Shown here: positions 41,901-55,159 of the stretch, piece after piece
How the letters are laid out: each line of letters starts with the position of its first letter
Numbering within the stretch: position 1 is the stretch's first letter
Assembly (NCBI GenBank): GCA_032718475.1
Contig: JAUCBJ010006919.1
Coordinates: 1 to 64,000 of the forward strand
Length of the DNA stretch: 64,000 nt
Direction of reading: 5' to 3'
Origin: Nemertoderma westbladi
Lineage: Eukaryota > Xenacoelomorpha > Nemertodermatida > Nemertodermatidae
Notes under the pieces: generated by a model
Told to the model about the DNA's origin: nothing
Seen by the model: the letters and a program-made list of their open reading frames with translations, nothing else
The model's database searches: none
Translations under genes and position numbers: made by a program

Positions 41901-43883
41901 TTCCAAAAGCCTGGATGGTCATCCAGTACTCTACCGGTTTCTGATTGAGGTTTCCTTCAGGCCACCACAGAAATCTCAGACTGTCTCTATCTCTATCCAG
42001 CGCCTTGACTTGTAAGAACATTCCCTCTACGTCGGAGGCGAACGCGATGGAATATTGTCTTAATCTCAAAAGTATTCCCAACAAAGATTGGAGTAAGTTG
42101 GGTCCTGGTAACAACTCGGAATTGAGGGATTGGCCCATATATAGGGCGGAGCCGTCGAATACGACTCGTACTTCGTGGGGTTTACCGGGTTTGGGAACGT
42201 AATGATGTGTTAAGTAACTCTCTCAGTCACTGGTGTTCCTTCCGGTACTCGCTCCGCGTATCCCTTTGTTATAAATTTCTTCAGCTGAGTTTGGTACATT
42301 TCTTTCGCTGAAGCATTAGCTGTAAGTCGTCGATGTAATTGAGCGATTCTTTTCTCTGCCAAAGGTCTGTTATTTATAAATCTAGGTTCTCGTTTTCGAA
42401 ACGGTAGGCCGATTTCATATCTACCTTGTTCCTTTAAAAAACGTGTAGTTGTTTCCTGGATTTGTTTGGCTCTTTCTTCTTCTATCGATAGGGCCTTATC
42501 ATATGAATTGGGCTCTACCAGTTCTTGGGTAAAGAATCGTACGGCTAGTTCGTCCCGAGTTCTAGCGTTGCAATGCTCTATCTCATCGTTTAGTTCGTCA
42601 TTGTAAGCGATGGGTTCCGATGGGCGAATCAGTTGACATAGGTTCACCTGATTTTTCCAAGTTTGGTTTTCTGTAAGTAGGTCGATGGTGTTCTCTTGAT
42701 CGAAGAGTTGGTAGATGTCGTCATTATCTGAAGAGTATGGTGTTTCCTCAGTTAGTTCATCCACCTCACTGCTCTCCTCGCTCCAATCACTCACCTGGTA
42801 TACTCGTTCTTGTGGCCTTCTCTCTTCGAGAGTCCTACGGGAAGGGCCAGTAAAGTACCAACCTACTCTAGTTCTTACCGCATAGGTTTGCAGTGGCTGC
42901 GGTTGAGCAGGTCGTTTCTCTAATGTTTCGAGCGCCTCGTGCGTATTTTGGCCGATGAGTATTTGCACTCCAGGATAATCTGTCTGGAATCGAGGTATCT
43001 TAAGATGTTGGATGCTCTCATCCTCGTCCCAATTATAAAGGTCTGCTTGAGTAGTAGCGAAGTTCTTTATAGCCACCATTTTTACCGACCTTATACCTTG
43101 TGCTCCTAACTTATCCTGGGGGGTGGACAACACACCTACATAGTAATCTGCCGTTAAGGTAGATTTCCAAACCAGCATAATACCTGACATATTCAATTTA
43201 GTCCGGAATTTGGGTTGTCCAGCAAAGATATCTTCGGCTAATTCTTGATCGATGAATGTTCCTGTGCTGCCTGAGTCAAGGAGTGCGTTCACTATGTAAC
43301 TGTGGTTAGGACCGTGAACTCTTACCTTCACTACAGGAAATTCTCTGATTCCTACGTTGGAAGTTGGAGATTCCCAAGATGGTTGTTTGGCAAAAGTAGT
43401 TGGGGGAAACTCATTGTTGGTGTCCTTTTCATAAGTAAGTGCTCGATACACTGCGGTATTGATTAGATAACAGGATTCGTTGGCGTCGGAGAATTCGTCA
43501 GTATAGAATCCTTCCATCTCAGATTCTTGATCAGTGTCGTTTACATCACTGAATTGGACATGTAGTTCGGGCTCACTTACCTGACTCAGTTTGTCTCGTT
43601 CGAACTCACTGTGTAACAAGATGTGATGTTTCGCGCCACACTTTGCACACTTTATGTCGGAGTAACAGGTTCGCCGTTGGTGTCCTGGTCTGAGACAATT
43701 ATAGCATAACCGCTTATCCCATACGACTGCACGTCTGTCTACAAGGGATTTCTTTAGAAATTCAGCACACACACTCAAACGGTGGGTCCCGTCGCACAGC
43801 GCACAGTTAGGTTTTATGTTACTCACTTTACCTTGGGTAACTTGATGCACTCTCGTTTTTTCTTCGGGTTTTCTTCGGTGCAT
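38911..43883 (-). pseudogene. BEL-B Gag-Pol, distal part with a frameshift
   Basis: Continues the polyprotein after the nonsense codon at 43938-43940. The first stretch (43883-42210) holds the Gag zinc motifs and protease (LLDSGSTGTF). A 4-bp deletion relative to BEL-A near 42220 shifts the frame at the start of the reverse transcriptase. From about 42200, in the new frame (first ATG 42138), reverse transcriptase with YMDD, RNase H, integrase with its Zn site and DDE residues, and the DUF5641-like end are all readable to the stop at 38911. Protein identity to BEL-A is very high. Only these two lesions are seen, so inactivation is not ancient. Confidence 0.95.
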
Positions 43884-43937
43884 TCTGTTAGGAGACTGAG
43901 GAGGGGTCTTGGCAACCTGTTCTCTCCTATCGTTGTT

Positions 43938-46900
43938 TCAAGCCTTGTATTTACTTACGTCTTTTGAGGTTTTGTCAACATAGTAAGATCGATCGGTGTC
44001 TTTCCCGCTGTCCTCTTCTTGAGAGGCTTGGCTTTCGCCGTCGTCAGTGTAACACACCGGTGTTACTCTTCTCCTAGAAGCGGGTTTCTCACTTACCTTA
44101 TTTTCCGATGTTTTCTCTCTGGACTGCTTGATGAGTTGTAGTTTTACTTCACCATCTAAGAAGGACATGAGATCATCCATGGTAGGACTTCGTCGTTGTT
44201 GTTCATTCATGTACAACACTTTCTTGTCCCAGCGTGTACATACTCCACCCTTTGGTAAAGTAGAGACTACGGCTCCAATAACCATGGAACTCTGATATTC
44301 ATGCGACTTACCTAACCAGTCCAATTGTCTACAGATCTCTTGAATCTCATCGGAAAACTCTATAATCCCGCTACTAAGGAAGTGTCGGGGGGCTACTAAT
44401 TTTGCATACAAATACTTAGCTATGTTATCTTTGTTACCATACCTGATGTTTAATGTATCCCATACTTGTCTTAATCCTTCTGGATGTCTAATAAACTTTA
44501 ACGCCATTAACCTGGGAGGTCCTTCCAAGCACTTGATGAGGAACCTAAGTTTCTCTCCGTTAGATAGTACAGAGTTTTGTATGCTATCTTTGTAATATTC
44601 ATTGAAAGGTAGCCATTTCATCTCATCTCCATTGAATTTAACGATCTCTCCCACTTTGACCGCTTGGCGGGCTTCTGTTCTAGCCATCTGACGCGTAAAG
44701 CTTTCTTGGGCCATCGTGTTATTTAATATCGAATTATCGGTATATAAATTTCTCGGATCATTATCAGGTCTATAGGGAACATCATTAACAACAGGTCTAT
44801 AATCACCCTTAATAGGGTTTGCTATAGGGGTTTCTACTTCACTAGCAGTATAGATGCGTGTAGGCTCCACACCTTGCGCATGTAATACTTCAGACCTAAC
44901 AGGTTGACACAATTTTACAGGGGGTATTGGTATCCCTTTTTGTATATTGACTAACTTGTCGCGTTCCAGTGCGATACTTTGCTGCACTTCTTGCAACTCT
45001 GCCCTACCTACCCTTACTGTTCCCTTAAGTTGGTGGACAGTCTCCTGCATCTGTCCGAGCAGGAGGTTCATCCCCCGCCGTCCCTCCTCTACCCACTCGA
45101 CCGCCGAAGCGGGAGTCGCCAACATTGTAGCGGGCTGACGCTGGACGACGGGAGACAAATCTTTGATTTCTCTCTCTGCTATCAGGACAGGGATATTCTC
45201 ATGGACTGTTCTACCGGGTACAGGCAGTGTAGTACTATGTAAAGGGAATTTAGAGTTAAGCTCTGGAAGTACAGGGGTCTCTAACACAGAAGTGACTTTG
45301 GGAACGACAGGCCTAATTATTTCAGGCTCATCAACTATTGTAGGGAGTCTTTTGACCTGAATAGTTTGGTATGTGGGTTCCGTACTACCTAAGTCTGTGC
45401 TAGCTAGCTGTCTTCTAACAGCTGGGGGCAAATCAGGCAATTTGTGACGGTGAGATGTTTTTCTACGCCTGCTTAGACGAGATCTATTTCCTCCGCCTTC
45501 AGGATCGGTGGTTTCGCTTTCCTCCGATGATGTGTATCCCTGGCGTTTGGGAGTAGATCGTCTCATCATCTGCATTTGACTAGCAGTTAACTGTTTATTT
45601 ATGTTGTCTTGCGGCTCCTGCAGATTTTCCAACTCCAGTTGGGTAGTCTCCTCAGAGGCTCTCCGTTCTGCTTCTGCCACTGCCTTTGCTGCTTTTCTTT
45701 CTGCTTCTGCTTCTGCCGCCGCTGCCCTTCTTTCTGCTTCTGCTGCTTTTCTTTCTACTTCTGCTTCTGCTGCCGCTGCCTTTCTTTCTGCTTCTGCTTC
45801 TGCTGCCACTGCCTTTCTTTCTGCTTCTACTTCTGCCGCCGCTGCTTTTCTTTCCGCTTCCACTTCGGCCATTGCCTCTGTTACTGCAGCTGCCTTTCGG
45901 TCCTCTATCCGTTTTTTCTTTACTAGTTCTTCTTGGACTCTAGTGAGGCGAAGTTTTTCATCAAACTCAGCTTGGTTGGCCGCTAACATTTCAGCATCGA
46001 TTGAGTCTAACACACGCTGGGTTCCTTCACTATTAGGGGAAAGTCCAGACAGCCGTCTCCTCAACTCTTCGTCTCCTAGGAATCGCTGATAGTCGGACAG
46101 ATATATGTCGATGGCGTCTCTCGTTTGTGGTCTCTCTGCGGTCTCTTCACCTTCCACTTGAGAAAGGGTGACATCGGTTGGTTTTTCATAGGTTAGTCTC
46201 TCAGACAGCTGGGATTTCCACTGGTCCGTTTCTTGTACTTTGAGGCCTACCCGCTGGAACCAAGTTTTGACAGCAACCTGCAGCGACGTGTCCTGTCTTC
46301 TTTTGGAAGTTTCCTCAAAGGCTGAGAGGATTAATCTAATGCGTAAGGTTCTTTCGCGTACTTGATATAGCAGCTCTTCCTGCTCTTGAGGTCCTTGGGG
46401 TTGTCGAAACAGTTGTTCTTCCAATCGCTCCAAGGAGACGAAGAATCCCTGCACATATCCTGCTGCCGACCTCTTCCAAACAGCTGGATCCATCGTATCT
46501 TTAGCCACTCCCATCCTGTGTATATCTTCCCAAGTAGCTTCGGACAAATCTAACGGGAGTCCGGGTCCGGGAAAGTTCCATTGTGACTCGACAATAGACA
46601 TCAATTCTTCCCTGGCGTATCCCGCATAATTATCTTGGGTCGCTCGCTTATTTCTCGCCCAATCGGCTTGATGTTCCTCCACCGCAATCAATATAGTAGT
46701 TAGCACTGCGGCAGGAAGGGTGAGAAGGGGGTCCGAGTAGGCTTTAGCAGCCATCTGCAATCCGCGTTCGGGGGTCAGCTCGACAGTATCCGAATTACTG
46801 GAGCTATCGGATCGCTGGGAACAAGTTTCTTGACTAGGCTGTTGCTGCTGTGGGACAGCTGCTTCCTGGTTCCGTTTGACTTGGGCCCGAGTGCCGATGA

Positions 46901-47072
46901 TAGACCTACGGTGTTGGATTAGCTTAGGGTCTGATACTTCTACTGGAGGGATGACCTTTCTTTCAGTAGGAGGTGAGCTGAACTCCTTTCTTAATCGCTC
47001 CACACTCCTATCTGTGTCACAGATGGTTGTATCGATTAGACTGTCTGACAGGTTTTGCTGGGTGTCAGACAT
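43938..47072 (-). pseudogene. BEL-B Gag, 1044 codons to a premature stop
   Basis: Same start (MSDTQQNLSDSLIDTTICDT) and domain order as BEL-A: N-terminal region, coiled coil, DUF1759-type domain (about 795-940). A C-to-T change turns the CGA codon after SKYKA into TGA, just before the zinc motifs. The coiled-coil segment differs strongly from BEL-A: here it is built of repeated AEAEAERKAAA-type units, while the sequence around it is almost the same. The frame after the stop continues in register. Confidence 0.95.
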
Positions 47073-49296
47073 GTTTAGCTATACAGTTGAATGTTTACTG
47101 CTATAGTTACAGTTAAAGCAAGTCTAGTAATTCAGTATGACCGTTAGCCTAGTACCGGTAATTTATTGCAGTATATTAGAATACCGGTATGCACTTATAA
47201 TATATATAAGTATTGTAAACTAGTTTTGTCACAGAGTACCGGTATATAAATTTAGCACAAATATATATAAATATATAATAGGCCTATCGTGAATACCGGT
47301 ATACAGCTTACACTTATAGTATATATAAGTATAATTATGAACTAGAATTAATTACAGAATACCGGTATGATTTTAGCTCAAATTTATAGAAATAAATATA
47401 ATAAGCCTATGGTAAATACCGGTATGTCAATTATTTTAGAATAATTGAATTTCTGAATATTTTAGGGTTACTTGGTTACTTTAACTTACTTTATTACCGT
47501 TATTTAAGCAGTAGTCCAACTGATATTGAGACCTAGTTGTTGTATGGCAGGCCTACTATTTATAAATCGTTTGAGTTGATTTATAATAGATATATACCCG
47601 TTTAAAAGGGGTTTTGTCAATATTTGAAATAAATGTTATTATTTCTGGGGGAAGTCACTACACAGAAGCTGTGCGCTCTCCGTGAAGTGCTATTTATTGG
47701 ACACTAAAACTGATAATTCTAATTGACCTAAGTTACTTAATACTACAAATTACTTACGATACAGGTGAGATTAAATCTCTAATTAAACACAACAAAAATA
47801 TTACGTACGAATTTTTAGGGTAATTTTACAGGAAGTCTACAAACCAGTCTAACAAAGGGTTAGAATTCGGTTTATTACAACGGACAGGGTACTACGGTAT
47901 TTGAAAATAATAAGTAGTAGTAAATATATTGCACTGTCCAGATAGGAAAATACCACCGCCTGACGACCTATAGCCGTATCGCTATAGGTACTACGTTATG
48001 TATCACGGAGTGTTCCTACCTGGAAGTTAATTACCGCGGACTACCAGATCCAGCGTGCCTATTAACCACTTTACAACACAAATATACTGCCTACACACTA
48101 ATTACTTCGGAAAGCACTGTACACTAAACCCTAAATTAGGTACAAGTACTGATACAACAAATAATCAGTAGTTAAATATACTTGAACAGTTAAAAGAACC
48201 ACGGCATCTGCTGGAGTGACCAAAGCACAAAGTCACCAGTCTTTTCCTACGCCAAGCAGCCCGTGTAGTACCGGGGTTAATTTAACTATAACGGTATGTG
48301 TAACAAACACAATTACTGTAGGAATAAACTTGGGGACATGAATGTTGCGAATAATCGCATAAACTCTGAATAATAGATATTACGCTACCCGTACAGAATA
48401 CTCAAACAAAATACAAACCAAACGCTGGCAGACTACCACCAAGCCTAAATAAACTACAGTATGTGCAGATTCCAAAATGGTTAGTTAGTATGCGTTCTAA
48501 CACGGTAGTACGACTTATTCTTTAAGAGGGGATTGACCTTACAGCTATGGCTGCCCCAACTTACTAACTGGCACTCTATCGGACAAACTCTACACACGCA
48601 GCAATCTCTTCAGACCTAATAATAGCTAGACAACAATCCAGCCTACAAATATGTGAGTAATAACTATTACGGTACCTGAACAGACCACACAAACAAACAC
48701 AGGCCAAAACGTTGGCAGAATACTGTCAAGCCTAAATAAACTACAGTATGTGCAGATTCCAAAATGGTTAGTTAGTATGCGTTCTAACACGGTAGTACGA
48801 CTTATTCTTTAAGAGGGGATTGACCTTACAGCTATGGCTGCCCCAACTTACTAACTGGCACTCTATCGGACAAACTCTACACACGCAGTAATCTCTCCAA
48901 ACCCAACAACAATCCGACAACAGTCCGGCCTACAATTATCTGAACAATCTGAGCAGACTTACACGTCTTCAGCTCAATATTAACTTACATGTAAATAAAA
49001 CTGACAGAAATAAGTAAGCTCCAAAAGAAACAAGGGGTGTACAGTCCCTAATCTCTTAAACAGCCTACCGGTATGCAATAATCAAATCGAATAATACTAA
49101 TGTACTTATACAGGAAGTACCGGTTAGGACAGTTGGGCCTACGGACCTACAGAAGTACCGGTTTTGGCAGTTGGACCTACGGACCTACAGCAGTACCGGT
49201 TCTGGCAGTTGGGCCTACTAAGTACCGGTTCAGGTTTACCGGTCGACAGGTACTTTCAACTTTATTGCTTACTGCAATAAAGTCAATAACTGTTAT
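47073..49296 (-). other. BEL-B leader region
   Basis: Counterpart of 13583-15899 in BEL-A. It holds ACCGGTAT palindrome repeats (about 47140-47440), the 288-bp duplication (about 48470-48960), about three degenerate 38-bp repeats (49120-49230), and the stem-loop pair (49260-49298). No ORF is supported. Confidence 0.85.
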
Positions 49297-50553
49297 TGTA
49301 CGCGCTTTTGAAGACCTTTAGCAGTTTAACCTGCCAAAATTTATATGTCTTTTGGTTTATAAATAGACTTTAGAAGATGACAAATATTTAATACCAATAA
49401 ACACAACATTAGCAGAAGCCAGCCTAGTGCGCGTCCATTCACCCGCTGGATATACCCGGGAGACTGGATTCTGAGGGCTTAGATTATTATTGCAGTGTAA
49501 GCTTACTGTATTGTATTATTCGATTGATCGTTAATAAATAATTTCTGACTAATATTATTCACTTTCGGGAAATATTAACAGTTCCTTTAGGACGTGGCGC
49601 TCTATCTAGGTAAACAGAGATATGACTTATACTAATCACAACGGCAAGTCGGTAAGGCTTATGATTCACGTATGAGGCGCATTCTTTAGGAAATGCTTAG
49701 TTATCAGTCACAATCATGCACACTACCGGTAACACACAATACTGCCCACTAATTTGCCGACCGTCAATGATTTTTATCATATATAAAGAGAACAGCAACG
49801 GACCAATGTAGTGCTTATCAAATAGCATTAAATTCACTACATACACAATAATATAAGTCGCAATCGCTATATATAACCAGTCTCTCTAACCTGTAGTGTA
49901 TCAAGAAAATTGGGAAATTTGGGTTCTTTATAAATGTTCTCCAAATAATATTCAACCAACTAATACAAAATATGACAACAGTAAAAGCATTAAGACGGTA
50001 GGTTAAGATATGATATGACAATGTATGTGCCGATTGAGTCGATAACAGTTATACGCTCTATAATCTTAAGCCTACTAATGTTTCTTCTAAAGTATGAAAA
50101 CGAATTGACTCTAGAGCCGGTGTTCCTGGCCTAGATACAAACAACACAACAGTATCAAGAAAAAACAGTAAGACTGAACGCTCCTAGTATGATCGACCGA
50201 ATATCTACACGTCGACAGAAAAAATCGCTCTGATTGGCTCAAGCCAAACAAAGAACCATGCGTCCAATGGCTGTTTCCATGCCAGCAACCAGCTGCTAGA
50301 TGTCGCAATCTGAATCATCACGGCTAAGCTGTGAAAGGTATTTGGTGCATTGCAGGTTTTTTGCCTTACCATGTCCGCCAAAACACGTATATAGCAGAAT
50401 GACTTTTATGTCCGTTAAAACACCTATAACGGTACCTTGCGGGCGAGGGGAAATTATATATAGTTAGAGAGCCTTTTAGAGTATTCCAGCGCCTAGGGGG
50501 GAAACTGGATTGCGAAGCAAAAGGGCCAGTTATATCCCACAGAAGCTTTTACA
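49297..50553 (-). repeat. BEL-B 5' LTR, about 1257 bp
   Basis: Reads TGTAAAAGCTT from 50553 to GCGCGTACA at 49297 on the minus strand. Close to the 3' LTR (29845-31080) with scattered substitutions and indels. Confidence 0.92.
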
Positions 50554-51372
50554 GATCCACACATAAAAAAATGTTCCAGAACATCCTGTATTTATTAAAT
50601 TGAATAAATGGAAACGAATAAACGAATAAACGAAATTCAGATATTGTTACATATTTGGAATCTTTGCAAATAATTCTTTCTTTTGATATGAATAAATTAC
50701 GACTAATGTGAAGAATGGTCACGATACGGAGTGTGCGATTTCGCAAAATACACTTTTTTTAAACGCTTATAAAAAATTTAAAGGCAAAATCGAAAATTCC
50801 GGATTCATGGTTACAACCACGGTGAGTTGAACTAGTTTTTTTTCTACAGAAGTAACAACACTAAGGTTTTATATTTATATAGATTTATTTATTATATATT
50901 TATTTCTACATTAGAAATGATTATCTGAGTTGAACGTTGTTTTTATTATCGAGAAGTTAATTATCTACTCAGTTTGTGAGCATCTGATACACCATCTGTG
51001 TTTTGATTGATGTACCCGGGGTCCTGAAGTTCGTATCCAAAATAATAGATTGTTTTGTGTATAAAACGTGCAGTGCCCAGATCAATAGTTAATCACTGAC
51101 ACAGAATGATATCGGTGCAAGTCAATCACATTGACAAAAAATACTATGCCGATATGCGGCATGATTTATTTAGGTTTATTTTTAGCTGCGGCACATATTG
51201 AAAATTATCATTTCTGCCACATGCAGTATAATGTATCAGCCTTATTACCTAAATATTCCAGAATGTTCCAATATGTTCCACGTTCCCACACATTGAATTT
51301 GTGGTTCAATCCTGTTGGATCACCGTGTGCGTGGGCTGGTATTGTACATTCTATGTACAATGTAAAGTCCAT
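50554..51372. other. Intergenic, no gene recognised
   Basis: AT-rich. A TGTTCCAGAACA near 50572 and 'gtatttattaaattgaataaatg' type sequence resemble the zone at 1355-1395, so the right flank of BEL-B belongs to the same repeat landscape. The ORF opening at 51131 runs into the satellite and is not credible. Confidence 0.6.
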
Positions 51373-53108
51373 TACATGTACAGTCCAGTACTTGTACAGT
51401 CCAGTACATGTACAGTCCAGTACATGTACATTCCAGTGCATGTACAGTCCAGTACATGTACAGTCCAGTACATGTACATTCCAGTACATGTACAGTCCAG
51501 TACATGTACAGTCCAGTACTTGTACAGTCCAGTACATGTACAGTCCAGTACATGTACATTCCAGTACATGTACAGTCCAGTACATGTACATGTACAGTCC
51601 AGTACATGTACATGTACAGTCCAGTACATGTACAGTCCAGTACATGTACAGTCAGTACATGTACATTCCAGTACATGTACAGTCCAGTACTTGTACATGT
51701 ACAGTCCAGTACATGTACAGTCCAGTACATGTACAGTCCAGTACATGTACAGTCCAGTACATGTACATTCCAGTATATGTACATTCCAGTACATGTACAG
51801 TCCAGTACATGTACAGTCCAGTACATGTACATTGTACATGTACAGTCCAGTACATGTACAGTCCAGTACATGTACATTCCAGTACATGTACATTCCAGTA
51901 CATGTACATTCCAGTACATGTACAGTCCAGTACATGTACAGTCCAGTACATGTACATTCCAGTACATGTACATTCCAGTACATGTACAGCCAGTACATGT
52001 ACATTCCAGTACATGTACAGTCCAGTACATGTACATGTACAGTCCAGTACATGTACAGTCCAGTACATGTACAGTCCAGTACATGTACAGTCCAGTACAT
52101 GTACAGTCCAGTACATGTACAGTCCAGTACATGTACATGTACAGTCCAGTACATGTACATGTACAGTCCAGTACATGTACAGTCCAGTACATGTACATTC
52201 CAGTACATGTACAGTCCAGTACATGTACATGTACAGACCAGTACATGTACATTCCAGTACATGTACAGTCCAGTACATGTACATGTACAGTCCAGTACAT
52301 GTACATGTACAGTCCAGTACATGTACATGTACAGTCCAGTACATGTACATGTACAGTCCAGTACATGTACATGTACAGTCCAGTACATGTACATGTACAG
52401 TCCAGTACATGTACATGTACAGTCCAGTACATGTACATGTACAGTCCAGTACATGTACATGTACAGTCCAGTACATGTACAGTCCAGTACATGTACATGT
52501 ACAGTCCAGTACATGTTCATTCCAGTACATGTACATTCCAGTACATGTACAGTCCAGTACATGTACAGTCCAGTACATGTACAGTCCAGTACATGTACAT
52601 TCCAGTACATGTACAGTCCAGTACAAGTACATTCCAGTACATGTACAGTCCAGTACATGTGCAGTCCAGTAAATGTACATTCCAGTACATGTACAGTCCA
52701 GTACATGTACAGTCCAATACATGTACAGTCCAGTACATGTACAGTCCAGTACATGTACATTCCAATACATGTACAGTCCAGTACATGTACAGTCCAGTAC
52801 ATGTACATTCCAGTACATGTACAGTCCAGTACATGTACATTCCAGTACATGTACAGCCCAGTACATGTACAGTCCAGTACATGTACAGTCCAGTACATGT
52901 ACAGTCCAGTACATGTACAGTCCAGTACATGTACAGTCCAGTACATGTACAGTCCAGTACATGTACATTCCAGTACATGTACAGTCCAGTACATGTACAT
53001 TCCAGTACATGTACTTCCCAGTACATGTACAGTCCAGTACATGTACAGTCCAGTACATGTACATTCCAGTACATGTACAGTCCAGTACATGTACAGTCCA
53101 GTACATGT
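51373..53108. repeat. 16-bp satellite with TACATGTA palindrome, about 1.7 kb
   Basis: The unit is cagtccagtacatgta (16 bp), with a common variant carrying catt in place of cagt. A 22-bp form has an extra catgta; about ten of these follow each other at roughly 52260-52470. The 10-bp palindrome GTACATGTAC lies in every unit. Long ORFs on both strands (to about 605 codons) arise because three units make 48 bases without a stop; they are not genes. Confidence 0.97.
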
Positions 53109-53163
53109 AAATTACTGATATATTTCCAAAAATATCCTGGCAAAAACGATCTACAGTATAAGA

Positions 53164-54019
53164 AATTGTGGCTGGCCACGAGAAAAGGGACCTTATGTCG
53201 CAAAACCTGATTCTGAGATAATCGCGTTTAAAGTTTCCCTCTATTTTTGAACAAATTTAATTGGATTATCAATTTAGAAATGTATAAAACGATGAGGGAA
53301 ATTCAAATTGGTTCTGATATTCAATATACCCAGGAAATAACTAATTATAGGAAGCAATATAAGATGTTGCAGTGTTGTATATAACACTGTCTTAGGGTTT
53401 TCATGTCTGAATTTAGGACTGTAATAAATTGTAATTGTACTGCTGTAATATGTAAGTACTGTAGGCTTACAGTTATTTTTTAAATGCAACATGGCTGTCA
53501 TCATATGGCGGTCTTCATTTATCTTCGTTAGTTCTTAAATTTTGTAATCCCAATAAAGAATTCAAAATGCAAATAATTTTAAATTTTGTTAAATAATTTT
53601 ATCTTTTTGAAAAAACTTTAAATAAAAAAAAAATTTTTTTTTGGTTACATGTTTTTTTGAAAATTTGGCAAAATTTTTTTTAAATAGTTCATGAACAATA
53701 TTAATAGTTTCAAAGTGTTAAAAGTTGTATAAAAAGCCGATTAACATTGAGTTGCCTAACTATATAGTAAGAATTGCTATGATATTATTAATATTTTCCA
53801 TTTTTTTTAATAATCGCTTATTATAACCGCTATTAATAAAAAATTTTTTGCTACCCGATTCACCTTCACATAAATCGCTATAACTTTTTTTTGGAAATAG
53901 ATATTGAGACACCGTTTTTTTTGTTAAAATCTCTGGAAAATTCTGCATATCATAGGCCTAATAACTCAAAATCGACCGCCGGTGACATAAGGTCCCTTTT
54001 CTCGTGGCCAGCCACAATT
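53164..54019. mobile_element. 856-bp element with 36-bp terminal inverted repeats
   Basis: The left end AATTGTGGCTGGCCACGAGA (53164 on, 36 bp to 53199) is matched exactly or nearly so by the complement of 53984-54019. The interior is AT-rich and without an ORF. No clear target duplication flanks it. It is probably a MITE-like non-autonomous DNA transposon. The ends themselves contain the palindrome TGGCTGGCCA or a close form. Confidence 0.75.
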
Positions 54020-55155
54020 ATATCCATAATTATTATCATTAAAATTACAACATAAAACGTACTGTAACTGAAATTATCTAATATTTAACTGTGAAATAAA
54101 TACAGAAACTTCAAGGATGAAAAGTGACTTTAATTGTTGTGTATGCGATTGTTGATCTGCAAATTTGATATCATTCTCCTGGTAGGTATTGTTAAAGACA
54201 TTCCATTTCAGTTTCACACATCGTTGAATCTGTTCTCTGGAAGTAACCGTTGACATGTTGTGTATTATTTGTTTCGGCCTCGATAACCCAAAGACGATCG
54301 CGAATACATTGGGCCATTTGGGCCCCTACAGTATATAAAAAGCACAAAAGAATCATAATACTGTCTTATGGAATGGAAAGTCTGACAATCGCTATCCACC
54401 ATATTTAATAGGAAATTAAATACTGTATATCACACCAGATGATAAACATTTAATTACAAGAATTGTGCGATTTCCGACATTTAGAATGCTTCTATTGTTC
54501 TGTATGGAGGGAAATTATTTATCCATAACTTCTTTACCATCGAGTTTAAAGTTTACTATCGTGTTTATGATGAAAGCAACGACAAGTTAGTATTTCTCGA
54601 AAACCTTGTCGAAATGAAGGGAATATGCAATAGAATGCAAGATTAATTATATTTCCGTAGAGACTAATATAGGTTGCCAAAAGAGAGTACCAACCTTTTA
54701 GAATTTGTGATTAGAGAATTCCACAGATTATGCTACAGTATTTACCGGTAACAGCAGTTGCGAGCTTGGTGGCCTCATTTTAATCATTCCATTATTTATA
54801 TTATGTTTTAATTGACGTTTTTGGTTATGGGGCCTTCGCGCAGGTCAAAATAATCATACAAATATTAAGATTCAACCGTTGTCTACAGTAGTCGCCCTAT
54901 AATAATCACCTTGACCTATAGTTGACCTGTAGTCGACCTACATTATAATATCAAACTGGATAACAGTTGAGCGCCCCACGCAAATTTATTTTCAGACTTT
55001 TGACAGCCTACAGTTCGCGTCTTTGTATAAGGTTTGGATTCCTTTTAACAAAGATTGACTGAGTTATTAGCCTTCAAACATTTGCTGACAGGCAGAATGG
55101 CAGACAGACCGACCCACAGAGGAAGATCGACCCACAGACGACCGACCGACAGCCA
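54020..55155. other. Intergenic, no gene recognised
   Basis: AT-rich sequence with no ORF above about 60 codons that looks real and no clear repeat. Confidence 0.5.
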
Positions 55156-55159
55156 ATGG

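Larger units (their letters stand above)
29845..50553 (-). mobile_element. BEL-B: large BEL/Pao retrotransposon with an extra 3' coding block
   Basis: In minus orientation: 5' LTR (50553-49297), leader with the same stem-loops and repeats as BEL-A, broken Gag-Pol (47072-38911), 1.6 kb of non-coding DNA interrupted by a gypsy insertion, two further ORFs (34247-32259 and 32238-31159), a short purine stretch gggagcgg, then the 3' LTR (31080-29845). Without the nested 3-kb insertion the element is about 17.7 kb, roughly twice a usual BEL element. The LTRs differ from each other in length (1257 and 1236 bp) and at many positions, so BEL-B is older than BEL-A. No target duplication is visible. Confidence 0.92.

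Noticed and set aside
51131-53210. Several ORFs of 145-605 codons on both strands
   Set aside because: They are read-through of a 16-bp satellite with no stop in any phase of three units; protein is pure repeat.
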